From positions 1-64,000 of the forward strand of contig NZ_WBKT01000010.1 in assembly GCF_008868175.1 (NCBI RefSeq): 64,000 nt of DNA, written 5' to 3'. Numbering within the stretch: the first letter of the stretch is position 1; each line of letters opens with the position of its first letter. Below, piece after piece: positions 1-8,438 of this stretch. Below the pieces are notes generated by a model. That model did no database searches and was not told where the DNA came from. It saw only the letters and a program-made list of their open reading frames with translations. The translations under genes were made by a program, and so were the position numbers. This DNA is from Micromonospora sp. AMSO31t. Lineage in GTDB: Bacteria > Actinomycetota > Actinomycetes > Mycobacteriales > Micromonosporaceae.

Positions 1-464
1 GTCGGGCTGGTCGGGGTCGGCGTCGGGTTCGTGGTGCCGCCGTTGCAGACCGTGCCGTTCAACGTGAACTGGGCCGGCTTCGGGTTGCTGCCGCTCCAGG
101 CGCCGTTGAAGCCGATGCTGGTGCTGGCGCCGGTGCCCAGCGAGCCGTTGTAGGACTCGTTCTGCGCGGTGACGTTCTGGCCGCTCTGCGACCACTTGGC
201 CGACCAGCCCTGCTGCACCCGCTGGCCGCTGTTCGGGAAGGTGAAGCCGAGGTTCCAGGAACTGAGCGGGTCGCCGAGGTTCCTGATGGTCACCGAGGCG
301 GTGAAGCCACCGGGCCAGTCGCTGGTGGTGTAGTCCACGCTGCACTGGGTCGCGGCCTGCGCCGCGGTGACCGGGAGGGTCACCAGTCCACCGGCGACCA
401 GGACGCCGGCGCCGGTCAGCGCGAGCGCCCGGCTGCGGCCGGACAGCCTTCTCCACAGATTCAT
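1..464 (-). CDS. Secreted CBM2 (cellulose-binding) protein, 5' part only
   Basis: The gene runs off the left edge, so only about 154 N-terminal residues are visible. They form a signal peptide (MNLWRRLSGRSRALA, hydrophobic core, cleavage likely after AAQA), a family 2 carbohydrate-binding module (about residues 40-140) and the start of a Pro/Thr linker (NPTPTPTSPT). The CBM2 shows the flanking cysteines (TQCSVDY and GTVCNGG) and the usual surface tryptophans (SSWNLGF, QGWSAKW, GAWSGSN). A catalytic domain, probably a glycoside hydrolase or polysaccharide monooxygenase, should lie beyond the window; its type cannot be told. The start was chosen because AAGGAG sits 9 nt upstream. A CebR-like box lies about 250 bp upstream, fitting cellobiose-controlled expression. 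The CBM2 call is secure; the full enzyme is unknown. Confidence 0.88.
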   Translation of the reverse strand, partial: MNLWRRLSGRSRALALTGAGVLVAGGLVTLPVTAAQAATQCSVDYTTSDWPGGFTASVTIRNLGDPLSSWNLGFTFPNSGQRVQQGWSAKWSQSGQNVTAQNESYNGSLGTGASTSIGFNGAWSGSNPKPAQFTLNGTVCNGGTTNPTPTPTSP

Positions 465-1048
465 GCCACTGATCTCCTTGGGCGAGACCGGATCCGCGTA
501 CGGCCCGGTGGAAGGGCGCTCGGGCGTCCGCCGGGGGACGGATCGCCGGCGCCACGGGTGTGTTCGGGGGTGCCCGACCCGGACGGGCGTGACGGTGGTG
601 GTGGAGGCCGGCCCGCACGGGACCGGTCGAGGAGTCGGACGCCGTCCGGTGACCCGGCTGCCCTCGACATCTGAACTCGCGGTGTGGCTCCCCGAACCGC
701 GTGCAGTGATTCTTGCATGGGAGCGCTTCCATGGCAATGGCTCGATGCGAGGCGTCCCGACTGCGCAGAACCGAACCGCGCGCCGACCCCCAGAGCGGTG
801 CCGACGGCCGGAAGACGGCACACCGGCGAAGTCCGCCACGCCACGGTACGGCGCGGCCCAGTCCACGCGGGCCCGTCCGACCCGACACGTCCCGGCCTCC
901 AGCTGCGAGAGGCCAACAAAAGCGGCGTAGCACTCGTAACGCTCCCACCGCCCTTAAACTCCTAAACACGAATCTTTCCCCGGATAAGTCATGAACCGGT
1001 CTAACGTCGGTCGTAGCTCGACTGAAGGCGGGCTCAGGACAAAAAGGG
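465..1048. other. Intergenic region between divergent genes
   Basis: About 580 bases with no convincing gene. Open frames here lack actinobacterial codon bias and family resemblance. It holds the CebR-like box at 718-731 and must carry the promoters of both flanking genes. The stretch 935-985 is less GC-rich than its surroundings, as expected close to the promoter of the rightward gene. Confidence 0.6.
718..731. promoter_or_regulatory. CebR-like operator (14 bp)
   Basis: TGGGAGCGCTTCCA differs by one base from the palindrome TGGGAGCGCTCCCA, the box bound by the LacI-family cellobiose repressor CebR in Streptomyces. It lies upstream of the leftward CBM2 gene, the kind of gene CebR controls. 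Distance to the start codon is about 250 bp, which is long, so the transcript may have a long leader or the operator may act from upstream. No cebR gene is in the window. Confidence 0.7.
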
Positions 1049-2284
1049 ATGGAGTTGACGCAGGTCATGGCTAAGAAGATGCTCGGGAAGGTCGTTGCGG
1101 GTGCCGCTCTCGGCGGTGCCGGCCTCCTCGTGTTCACCCCGGGGATGGCCTACGCGGGCGGGCACGACGACGAGGGCAAGGTCATCGCCAAGCCGCACGT
1201 GGTCAAGGCGGGCGAGACGGTCAAGCTGCTCGAGATCTGCCCGGAGGCGCAGGAGCACGCCTTCGTCTGGTCGAAGGTGACCGGAAAGGTCAAGCTCGAG
1301 CCCGTGCGCGAGCACGGCGACGAGCACGGCGACTGGAAGGACCGCGACAAGGGCGAGGACCGCGGCGACGAGCACGGCGACTGGAAGGACGCGGACCAGG
1401 GCCCCGACGGCAAGGACCGGCACGGTCGCGACGAGGAGAGCCGCGGCGACGAGCAGGGCAACCGCGACGAGCACGGCAAGGACGGCAAGGACGAGCACGG
1501 CAAGGACGACAAGGCCAAGGACGAGCACGGCAAGGACGAGCACGGCAAGGACGACAAGGACAAGGGCAAGGACGAGCACGGCAAGGACGACAAGGGCAAG
1601 GACGAGCAGGGCAAGCCGGGCGGCATGGGCGGCGGCGTGACCGCCGACTACGGCGACCAGGCGGCGGACCCCAAGGCCAACGGCGAGTACGGCCAGGGCG
1701 AGGAGTCCGGCTACGGCCGCGACAGCAAGGACCAGAAGGACAACAAGGACCAGAAGGACCACGGCCGCGAGGACGGGTCCAAGGGCGGCGACTACTCCGG
1801 CCACGACGAGTACAGCCAGGGCGGGGAGTCGGACTACGGCCGCGACGCCAAGGACGAGCACGGCAAGGACGACAAGGGCAAGGACGAGCACGGCAAGGAC
1901 TGGCAGGACGGCTCCGACTACGGCCGCGACGGCAAGGACGAGCACGGCAAGGACGAGCACGGCAAGGACTGGCAGGGCGGCAAGGACGACGAGTCGGACT
2001 ACGGCCGCGGCGAGGACAGCTGGGAGCACGGCAAGGACTTCGTCTACTTCGGCGAGGCCAAGGTCTCCAAGGACGCCCGTCCGGGCAAGTACGAGCTGGA
2101 GGGCTCCTGCGGCGAGGGCGAGCTGGTCGTCCTGCCGCGGGGCGGGGTCGACGGCGGTGACGGTGGCCTGACCACCACGAGCACCGACCGCGGCATGGCC
2201 GCCGGTGGGGCGGGCATGATCGGCGCTGCCGCCCTGGGCGGCCTGGTCCTGCTGCGTCGGCGGCGGGGCAATGGTCTCGTCTGA
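1049..2284 (+). CDS. Secreted, membrane-anchored Lys/Asp/His-rich repeat protein
   Basis: 411 residues, not recognised as a named family. An N-terminal signal sequence (VMAKKMLGKVVAGAALGGAG, ending near GMAYA) precedes a short globular part (VIAKPHVVKAGETVKLLEIC, residues about 45-90). Then comes a roughly 240-residue low-complexity tract with nine copies of DEHGKD and four of the S/GxYGRD type. After a second short globular part (FVYFGEAKVSKDARPGKYEL, GSCGEG) there is one hydrophobic helix and a basic tail (LVLLRRRRGNG), the layout of a wall-sorting signal but without LPXTG. Two cysteines, in LEIC and GSCGEG, may form a disulfide across the repeat tract. The next gene, a sortase, overlaps it by 14 nt, suggesting this is its substrate. 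Start 1067 (MAKKMLG) is an alternative; 1049 has AGGA 9 nt upstream. Confidence 0.75.
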   Translation: MELTQVMAKKMLGKVVAGAALGGAGLLVFTPGMAYAGGHDDEGKVIAKPHVVKAGETVKLLEICPEAQEHAFVWSKVTGKVKLEPVREHGDEHGDWKDRDKGEDRGDEHGDWKDADQGPDGKDRHGRDEESRGDEQGNRDEHGKDGKDEHGKDDKAKDEHGKDEHGKDDKDKGKDEHGKDDKGKDEQGKPGGMGGGVTADYGDQAADPKANGEYGQGEESGYGRDSKDQKDNKDQKDHGREDGSKGGDYSGHDEYSQGGESDYGRDAKDEHGKDDKGKDEHGKDWQDGSDYGRDGKDEHGKDEHGKDWQGGKDDESDYGRGEDSWEHGKDFVYFGEAKVSKDARPGKYELEGSCGEGELVVLPRGGVDGGDGGLTTTSTDRGMAAGGAGMIGAAALGGLVLLRRRRGNGLV

Positions 2285-3014
2285 CCAGACGGCGACACGG
2301 GCCGGCGGCCGTCACGGGAGACCGTGGCGCGCCGCCGGCGCGGCCGTCGTCGTCCTGCTCGCCATGGTGGGCGCCGGCCTGATCGGCGCGTCCTTCCGCA
2401 CCGTGCCCCCACCGCAACCACCGCAGCCGCTCGCCCAGTCCGGGCCGGCCGACCCGGGCACCGTCTCCCCCGACGGCACGCACACGACTGACCAGCCGCC
2501 GGTGGAACCGGCCCCCGACGGCCCGGCCCTCTCCGGCGCGGCGACACCGGCCGGGATGTCCCGGTCGGCCCCCACCACCATCTCGATCCCGAAGATCGGC
2601 GTGCAGGCCGAGATCATGACCCTGGGCACCAACCCGGACGGCACCGTCGAGGTGCCCCCGCTGGACCAGGCCATGAAGGCCGGCTGGTACTCCCCCGGCG
2701 CCAGCCCGGGCGAGGCCGGCAACGCGGTCATCGTCGGTCACGTCGACTCCGCCGCGCTCGGCCCAGCCGTCTTCTTCAACCTCGGCGCGCTCCAGCCCGG
2801 CGACACCATCGACGTGGCCCGGCAGGACGGCTCGACCGCCACGTTCACCGTCAACGAGGTGAGGTCGTACCCGAAGACCTCCTTCCCCACGGAGGAGGTC
2901 TACGGCCCGTCGGACGCGCCCGGACTGCGGGTGGTCACCTGCGGCGGGGTGTTCGACCGCGGCGCCGGCAGCTACCTGAACAACATCGTGGTCTACGCCG
3001 ACCTGGCCGGCTAG
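2271..3014 (+). CDS. Class F (E-like) sortase
   Basis: 247-residue transpeptidase predicted to attach proteins to the cell wall. Residues about 18-42 form the single N-terminal membrane anchor, followed by a Pro-rich extracytoplasmic linker (PPPQPPQP) and the sortase beta-barrel from about residue 100 (ISIPKIGVQAEI). The catalytic His is in VIVGHVDS, the nucleophilic Cys in LRVVTCGG, and the likely Arg in FDRGAGSYLNN, all in the right order and spacing. The start codon lies inside the last codons of the preceding repeat-protein gene, so the two are translationally coupled and probably act together. A strong hairpin follows the stop codon. Class assignment rests on the TCGG context and small size; its sorting motif is not known from the sequence. 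Confidence 0.88.
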   Translation: MVSSDQTATRAGGRHGRPWRAAGAAVVVLLAMVGAGLIGASFRTVPPPQPPQPLAQSGPADPGTVSPDGTHTTDQPPVEPAPDGPALSGAATPAGMSRSAPTTISIPKIGVQAEIMTLGTNPDGTVEVPPLDQAMKAGWYSPGASPGEAGNAVIVGHVDSAALGPAVFFNLGALQPGDTIDVARQDGSTATFTVNEVRSYPKTSFPTEEVYGPSDAPGLRVVTCGGVFDRGAGSYLNNIVVYADLAG

Positions 3015-3027
3015 GCGCCGCGAACGG

Positions 3028-3070
3028 GCGCGCGGCCCGGTGGTCGGTCACCCGACCACCGGGCCGCGCC
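3028..3070. terminator. Bidirectional hairpin terminator
   Basis: GGCCCGGTGGTCGG, a TCAC loop and CCGACCACCGGGCC form a perfect 14-bp stem that is extended by GC pairs on both sides. It sits between the convergent sortase and glutamate dehydrogenase genes. There is no T-run, as is common in high-GC actinomycetes. Confidence 0.75.
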
Positions 3071-3087
3071 GGTGTTGCGCGTACGCG

Positions 3088-6000
3088 TCAGGCCGCCGCC
3101 GAGGTCCGCACCAGGGTGCGGATCTGCCGCAGCAGCACCGACAGGGCGGACAGGTCGGCCCGGGACTCGTCGAACTCCCCCATCGCCCGATGCGCCCGGT
3201 GGATCGAGGTGGCGTTCGCCTGTTCCCACTCCTGCACCCGCTCGACCGGCGGGAGGCTGTCCGGAGTGGAACCGAGGACCTCCGCGGTGAGCGCGGCCAA
3301 CGCGGCGTACAGGTCGTAGCGCAGGGCCATCCGGGCCAGGGTCTGCCAGCGGTCCTCCCGCGGCAGCAGGGAGATCTTCGACAGCAGGGCGTCCACCCGG
3401 AACCGGTCGGAGAGGACGAAGTAGACCGAGGCCACCTCGCTCACGTCCCGGCCGGTCGACTGGGCGGTCTCCACCACGTCGAGCAGGCCGAAGCTGTACA
3501 TCAGCCGGGTCGCCTGCTCGGCCAGGTCGCGGGGCAGCCCCCGGCCGGTCAGCGAGTCGATGTGGGCGGCGATCGCCTCCCGCTCGGTGCCGTAGAAGAG
3601 GTTCTCCAGCCCCGGCAGGAGCCGGGCCACGCCGTCGCGCAGGCGGGCGATCTCCCCCGGCACGTCGATCGGCGAGCGCCGGTTGGTGACCAGCCAGCGC
3701 ACCGCGCGGTCGAGCAGCCGGCGGGTGTCCAGGTAGACACTGGTCTGCAGGTCGGGCGAGACCTTGTTGTCCAGCGCCTCGACCGCGTCCCACAGCTCGC
3801 GCAGCCCGAACACCTCGCGGACCACCACGTACGCCCGCAGCACGTCCGCCGCCGAGGCGGCCGTCTCCTCGACCACCCGGAAGAGGAACGTGATGCCACC
3901 CCGGTTGATCGCCTCGTTGACCAGGACCGTGGTGACGATGTCCCGGCGCAGCCGGTGCTGGCCCATCCGGTCGGCGAACCGCTCCCGCAGCGGGGTCGGG
4001 AAGTAGTTGACCAGGACGTCGGTCGTCCACTCCTCGTCCGCCAGCCCCTCGGCGACGATCTCCCGCTCCAGCACGATCTTCACGTACGCCAGCAGCACCG
4101 CGAACTCCGGCGCGGTCAGCCCGGTCTCGCCGCGCACCGCCAGTTCCTCGTCCGGCGGCAGCGCCTCCAGCGCCCGGTCCAGCTGACCGGCCCGCTCCAG
4201 CTCGTTGATCATCCGGCGGTGCACCGGGAGCAGCGAGGCGGCCTGGGCCTGGGCGTTGTTCAGCGCCCGGGCCTGGTCGTAGTTGTCCCGCAGCACCAGC
4301 TCGGCGACCTCGTCGGTCATCTGGGCCAGCAGCTCGTCGCGGTGCGGCGTGTCGAGCACGCCGTCGGCGACCGCCGTGTTCAGCAGGATCTTGATGTTCA
4401 CCTCGTGGTCGGAGCAGTCGACTCCGGCCGCGTTGTCGATGAAGTCGGTGTAGATCCGCCCGCCGGCCGCCGCGTACTCGATCCGGCCGTGCTGGGTGAA
4501 GCCCAGGTTGCCGCCCTCGCCGACCACCCGGCAGCGCAGGCCCTTGCCGTCCACCCGGATGGCGTCGTTGGACTTGTCCCCGACCTCGGCGTTGGTCTGC
4601 GTCGACGCCTTCACGTAGGTGCCGATGCCGCCGTTCCAGAACAGGTCCACCGGTGCGGTGAGAATCGCCTTCATCAGCTCCTGCGGGCTGAGCTGCGTGA
4701 CATCGTCGTCGAGGCCGAGCACCGCACGCACCTGCGGCGAGACCGGCACCGACTTGGCGGTACGCGGGTAGATCCCACCGCCGGCCGAGATCAGCTCGGC
4801 GTTGTAGTCCTCCCAGGACGACCGGGGCAGGTCGAACAGCCGCTTCCGCTCGTCCCACGAGGTGGCCGCGTCCGGATCCGGGTCCAGGAAGATGTGCCGG
4901 TGGTCGAAGGCGGCCACCAGCCGGATGTGCCGGGACAGCAGCATCCCGTTGCCGAACACGTCGCCGGACATGTCGCCGACGCCGACCACCGTGAAGTCCT
5001 GGGTCTGGGTGTCGTGCCCCAGCTCCCGGAAGTGCCGCTTCACCGACTCCCAGGCGCCCCGGGCCGTGATGCCCATCTTCTTGTGGTCGTAGCCGGCCGA
5101 ACCGCCGGAGGCGAACGCGTCGCCCAGCCAGAAGTTGTGCGCGGCGGAGATCTCGTTGGCGATGTCCGAGAACGTCGCCGTGCCCTTGTCCGCCGCCACC
5201 ACCAGGTACGGGTCGTCGGCGTCGTGCCGGACCACGTCCTGCGGCGGCACGATCTGGCCGCTGGAGATGTTGTCGGTGACGTCGAGCAACGCGCCGACGA
5301 ACTCCTTGTAGCAGGCCACCGCCTCGTCCCGGTCGCCCGGCTTCTGCTTGAGCACGAAGCCGCCCTTGGCGCCCACCGGTACGATCACGGCGTTCTTCAC
5401 CATCTGCGCCTTGACCAGGCCGAGCACCTCGGTGCGGAAGTCCTCGCGCCGGTCGGACCAGCGCAGGCCGCCCCGGGCCACCGGCCCGAACCGCAGGTGC
5501 ACACCCTCGAACCGGGGCGAGTAGACGAAGATCTCGAACTTGGGCCGCGGCGCCGGCAGCTCCGGGATCGCCTGCGGGTCCAGCTTGAACGCCACGCCCG
5601 ACTTGGGCCGCCCACCGGCCGGCTTCTGGTAGAAGCTGGTGCGCAGGGTGGCCTGGATCAACGTCAGGAAGGACCGCAGGATCCGGTCCTGGTCGAGGCT
5701 GGCCACGTCGTCCAGCGCCTCGCCGATCGCGGTGACCAGCTCGCCGCTGCGCTGCCGGCGCTCGTCCAGCGTGGACGCGCCCGGCCGGAACCGGGTCTCG
5801 AAGAGGTCCACGAGCAGCGAGGCGATCGTCGGGTACGCGATGAAGGTCTGCTCCATGTACTCCTGCGAGAACACGGTGCCGGCCTGCCGCAGGTACTTCG
5901 CGTACGCCCGCAGCACCACCACCTGCCGCCAGGTGAGACCGGCCCGGAGCACCAGCTCGTTGAAGCCGTCCACCTCGGCCTCGCCCCGCCAGGCGGCGGC

Positions 6001-8151
6001 GAAGGCGTTCTCCACGTGCGGGCGGACCTCGGCCAGCTCCTGGTGCGCCTCGGGCAGTTGCAGCCCGAAGTCGTAGAGCCAGATCCGGCCGTCGACGCGC
6101 TCCACCTCGTACGGGTGCTCGTCGACCACCTTGACGCCGAGGGAGTGCAGCACCGGCAGCACGGCGGAGAGCATCATCGGCTCGCCGTACCGGTAGACCT
6201 TGAACCGCACGTCCATGGTCTCGTCGACCTGGACGGCCCGCCCGGCGCCGTTGGTGCGCGGGGCGAGCTGCTTGCGGAACAGGTGCATCTCCAGCTGGCC
6301 CGACTCCTCCAGCAGCTCCAGCTTGGCCAGGTCCTTCATGGCCTCGTACGGCGTGTGGCCGTCCTTGTAGCCCTCCGGGAAGGCGTCGGCGTACCGGGCG
6401 AACAGGTGCTTGGCCTGCTCGTCGCCGAGCTTGCGCTCCAGCACCAGCCGGTAGTCGTCGTCCCACAGCCGGGTCGCGTCGGCCAGCTCCTCGGCGAGCA
6501 GGTCGGCGTCGATCTCGCCGGGCGGGCTGCTCGGGTCGGTCCGGACGATGAAGTGCACCCGGGCCAGCATCGACTCGGTCACCCGGGTCGTGTAGTCGAC
6601 GCCGACGCCGTTCAGCTCGCGCAGCAGGATGTCCTGCATGCGCAGCCGGTTCTGGGTGGTGAAGCGGTCCCGGGGCAGGTAGATCAGGCAGGAGATGAAC
6701 CGCCCGTACGCGTCCCGGCGCAGGAACACCCGCAGCTGCCGGCGGCCGGCCATGCGGAGCACACCGATCACCGCGTGGTAGAGGTCGTCGGTCTTGATCT
6801 GGAACAGCTCGTCGCGGGGGTAGGTCTCCAGGATCTGCAGCAGGTCCTTGCCGGAGTGGCTGCGCAGGCTCAGGCCCGAGCGGTCCAGCACCTCGGCGAC
6901 CTTCCGCCGGACCACCGGCAGCTCCTGCACGCTGGTCCGGTAGGCCGCCGTGGAGAACAGGCCCAGGAAGCGCCGCTCCCCGACCACCTCGCCGGCCTCG
7001 TTGAAGATCTTGAAGCCGATGTAGTCGAGGTAGGCCGAGCGGTGCACGGTGGCCCGCGAGTTGGCCTTCGTGATGATGAGCAGGCGCTTCTCCAGCACCT
7101 TCTCGTGCGCCTCGGGCGTCATCGAGTTCAGCGACCGGGCCTCCGGCGAGTCGGACCGCAGGATGCCCAGCCCGGTGCCGAGGACGGCCTCCAGGGCCTG
7201 GCCGCCGTCCGCGCCGTCGGTGTCGACCAGCCGGTACTCCCGGTAGCCGAGGAAGGTGAAGTGGTCGTGCGCCAGCCAGCGCAGCAGCTCCACCGAGTCG
7301 GTGATGTCCTTCTCCGGCACCGGCGGGCGGTTGTCCGAGGTGCGCGCCGAGGCCAGCTCGTCGGCGAGGGCCAGGGCACGCTGCCGCATCTTCGGCCAGT
7401 CCTCGACGGCCTCCCGCACGTCGGTGAGCACCCGCTGCAGCTCCCGGCGCAGCTTCTCCCGCTCCGCCGCGTCGCGCACCGGGTCGATCTCGATCCGCAT
7501 CCAGCTCTCGACCAGGTCGCCGGCGATCGCGTCGTCCGGCTCCACGTCCGCCGAGACCTCGGTCAACCGGCCCAGCGGCTCGCGGCGGACCACCACCAGC
7601 GGGTGCACCAGCAGGTGCACGTCGAGGTGGTGCGAGTTCAGCAGCGCGGTCACCGAGTCGACCAGGAACGGCATGTCGTCGGTGACGATCTCGATCACCG
7701 TGTGGTGCTGCTCGGCGTCCGGCTCGTGGATGCGCAGCTTCAGCTCGCCCGGCACCCGCTGCTGGGCGAGGTCCCGGTGGGCCCGCGCCGCGTCGAGCAT
7801 CTCCTCGGCGGTGAAGCCGATCAGCTCCTCGTCCGGCGCGAACCGCCAGAACCGGCCCACCAGGGTGGCCGCGTCGTGGTCGTCACCGGCCAGCGCGACC
7901 GCCTGGGCGACCAGGCGCTCCGCGTTGGGAACCGGCTCGTCCAGCTCGTCCTCGGTCTCGTCGCCCAGCGCCTGCGCGGGCAGGCCCAGGTCGTAGAGGG
8001 TGTCGATGCTGGAACCGGTCATCCCGGTCACTCCTGTGTCGAGACGGCTGAAACCGTCCCCGTCGGTCGCCGAATCGAAGCTGTCATCGTCCCGGCTGGT
8101 GTCAGCCTGCCGGAGGTCGGGTCCCGGTTTGATCGCCGGACGCCGGTCCAT
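3088..8151 (-). CDS. gdh: NAD-specific glutamate dehydrogenase, large form
   Basis: About 1687 residues, the size of the large (around 180 kDa) NAD-GDH first described in Streptomyces. It oxidises glutamate to 2-oxoglutarate and ammonia with NAD+, a catabolic cytoplasmic role. The N-terminal half carries ACT-like regulatory segments (VIEIVTDDMPFLVDSVTALL). The catalytic part is marked by GGLRWSDRREDFRTE, the active-site lysine in PVGAKGGF (about K929), and the dinucleotide-binding segment VVGVGDMSGDVFGNG. The C-terminal helical domain follows. ATG at 8151 was chosen because GAGGGGA is 9 nt upstream; the GTG at 8160 would touch that site. MTGSSIDTLYDLG further in is another possible start. It is divergent from the penicillin-binding lipoprotein gene and seems monocistronic. 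Confidence 0.93.
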   Translation of the reverse strand: MDRRPAIKPGPDLRQADTSRDDDSFDSATDGDGFSRLDTGVTGMTGSSIDTLYDLGLPAQALGDETEDELDEPVPNAERLVAQAVALAGDDHDAATLVGRFWRFAPDEELIGFTAEEMLDAARAHRDLAQQRVPGELKLRIHEPDAEQHHTVIEIVTDDMPFLVDSVTALLNSHHLDVHLLVHPLVVVRREPLGRLTEVSADVEPDDAIAGDLVESWMRIEIDPVRDAAEREKLRRELQRVLTDVREAVEDWPKMRQRALALADELASARTSDNRPPVPEKDITDSVELLRWLAHDHFTFLGYREYRLVDTDGADGGQALEAVLGTGLGILRSDSPEARSLNSMTPEAHEKVLEKRLLIITKANSRATVHRSAYLDYIGFKIFNEAGEVVGERRFLGLFSTAAYRTSVQELPVVRRKVAEVLDRSGLSLRSHSGKDLLQILETYPRDELFQIKTDDLYHAVIGVLRMAGRRQLRVFLRRDAYGRFISCLIYLPRDRFTTQNRLRMQDILLRELNGVGVDYTTRVTESMLARVHFIVRTDPSSPPGEIDADLLAEELADATRLWDDDYRLVLERKLGDEQAKHLFARYADAFPEGYKDGHTPYEAMKDLAKLELLEESGQLEMHLFRKQLAPRTNGAGRAVQVDETMDVRFKVYRYGEPMMLSAVLPVLHSLGVKVVDEHPYEVERVDGRIWLYDFGLQLPEAHQELAEVRPHVENAFAAAWRGEAEVDGFNELVLRAGLTWRQVVVLRAYAKYLRQAGTVFSQEYMEQTFIAYPTIASLLVDLFETRFRPGASTLDERRQRSGELVTAIGEALDDVASLDQDRILRSFLTLIQATLRTSFYQKPAGGRPKSGVAFKLDPQAIPELPAPRPKFEIFVYSPRFEGVHLRFGPVARGGLRWSDRREDFRTEVLGLVKAQMVKNAVIVPVGAKGGFVLKQKPGDRDEAVACYKEFVGALLDVTDNISSGQIVPPQDVVRHDADDPYLVVAADKGTATFSDIANEISAAHNFWLGDAFASGGSAGYDHKKMGITARGAWESVKRHFRELGHDTQTQDFTVVGVGDMSGDVFGNGMLLSRHIRLVAAFDHRHIFLDPDPDAATSWDERKRLFDLPRSSWEDYNAELISAGGGIYPRTAKSVPVSPQVRAVLGLDDDVTQLSPQELMKAILTAPVDLFWNGGIGTYVKASTQTNAEVGDKSNDAIRVDGKGLRCRVVGEGGNLGFTQHGRIEYAAAGGRIYTDFIDNAAGVDCSDHEVNIKILLNTAVADGVLDTPHRDELLAQMTDEVAELVLRDNYDQARALNNAQAQAASLLPVHRRMINELERAGQLDRALEALPPDEELAVRGETGLTAPEFAVLLAYVKIVLEREIVAEGLADEEWTTDVLVNYFPTPLRERFADRMGQHRLRRDIVTTVLVNEAINRGGITFLFRVVEETAASAADVLRAYVVVREVFGLRELWDAVEALDNKVSPDLQTSVYLDTRRLLDRAVRWLVTNRRSPIDVPGEIARLRDGVARLLPGLENLFYGTEREAIAAHIDSLTGRGLPRDLAEQATRLMYSFGLLDVVETAQSTGRDVSEVASVYFVLSDRFRVDALLSKISLLPREDRWQTLARMALRYDLYAALAALTAEVLGSTPDSLPPVERVQEWEQANATSIHRAHRAMGEFDESRADLSALSVLLRQIRTLVRTSAAA

Positions 8152-8438
8152 CGGTGCCACTCCCCTCGACCCACCGCGTTGTGGGTCACTCTGCCGCCCA
8201 GCCTAGGCCTGCCGCTGTGCCCCTTCGTCGGCGGACCACTGGCCGGACGTCCGGATCGGGACTCTGTCCTTTCACCCGTTGCGGGTCCGTGGTCGGCCGG
8301 TCGCGGAGTACCCGGACTGGCGATGTTCATCACACTGCCACACGGCACTCTTTGCCTGCGCAAGGGCCGTGCCGGGGCGGTGGCGAGCCGCGCGTCGTAC
8401 TAGCGTGCAGAGCAGTTTCGTACCGGAGGGACCGCTTC

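Noticed and set aside
1034-2029. 331-residue Val/Leu-rich open frame antisense to the DEHGKD repeats
   Set aside because: It is the complement of a repetitive codon pattern, with no start signal and no globular or membrane protein logic.
3011-8403. Very long open frames antisense to and out of frame with the glutamate dehydrogenase gene
   Set aside because: High-GC shadow frames: their translations are Arg/Gly/Ala-rich or His/Val/Leu-rich with no domains, while the dehydrogenase frame shows family motifs throughout.
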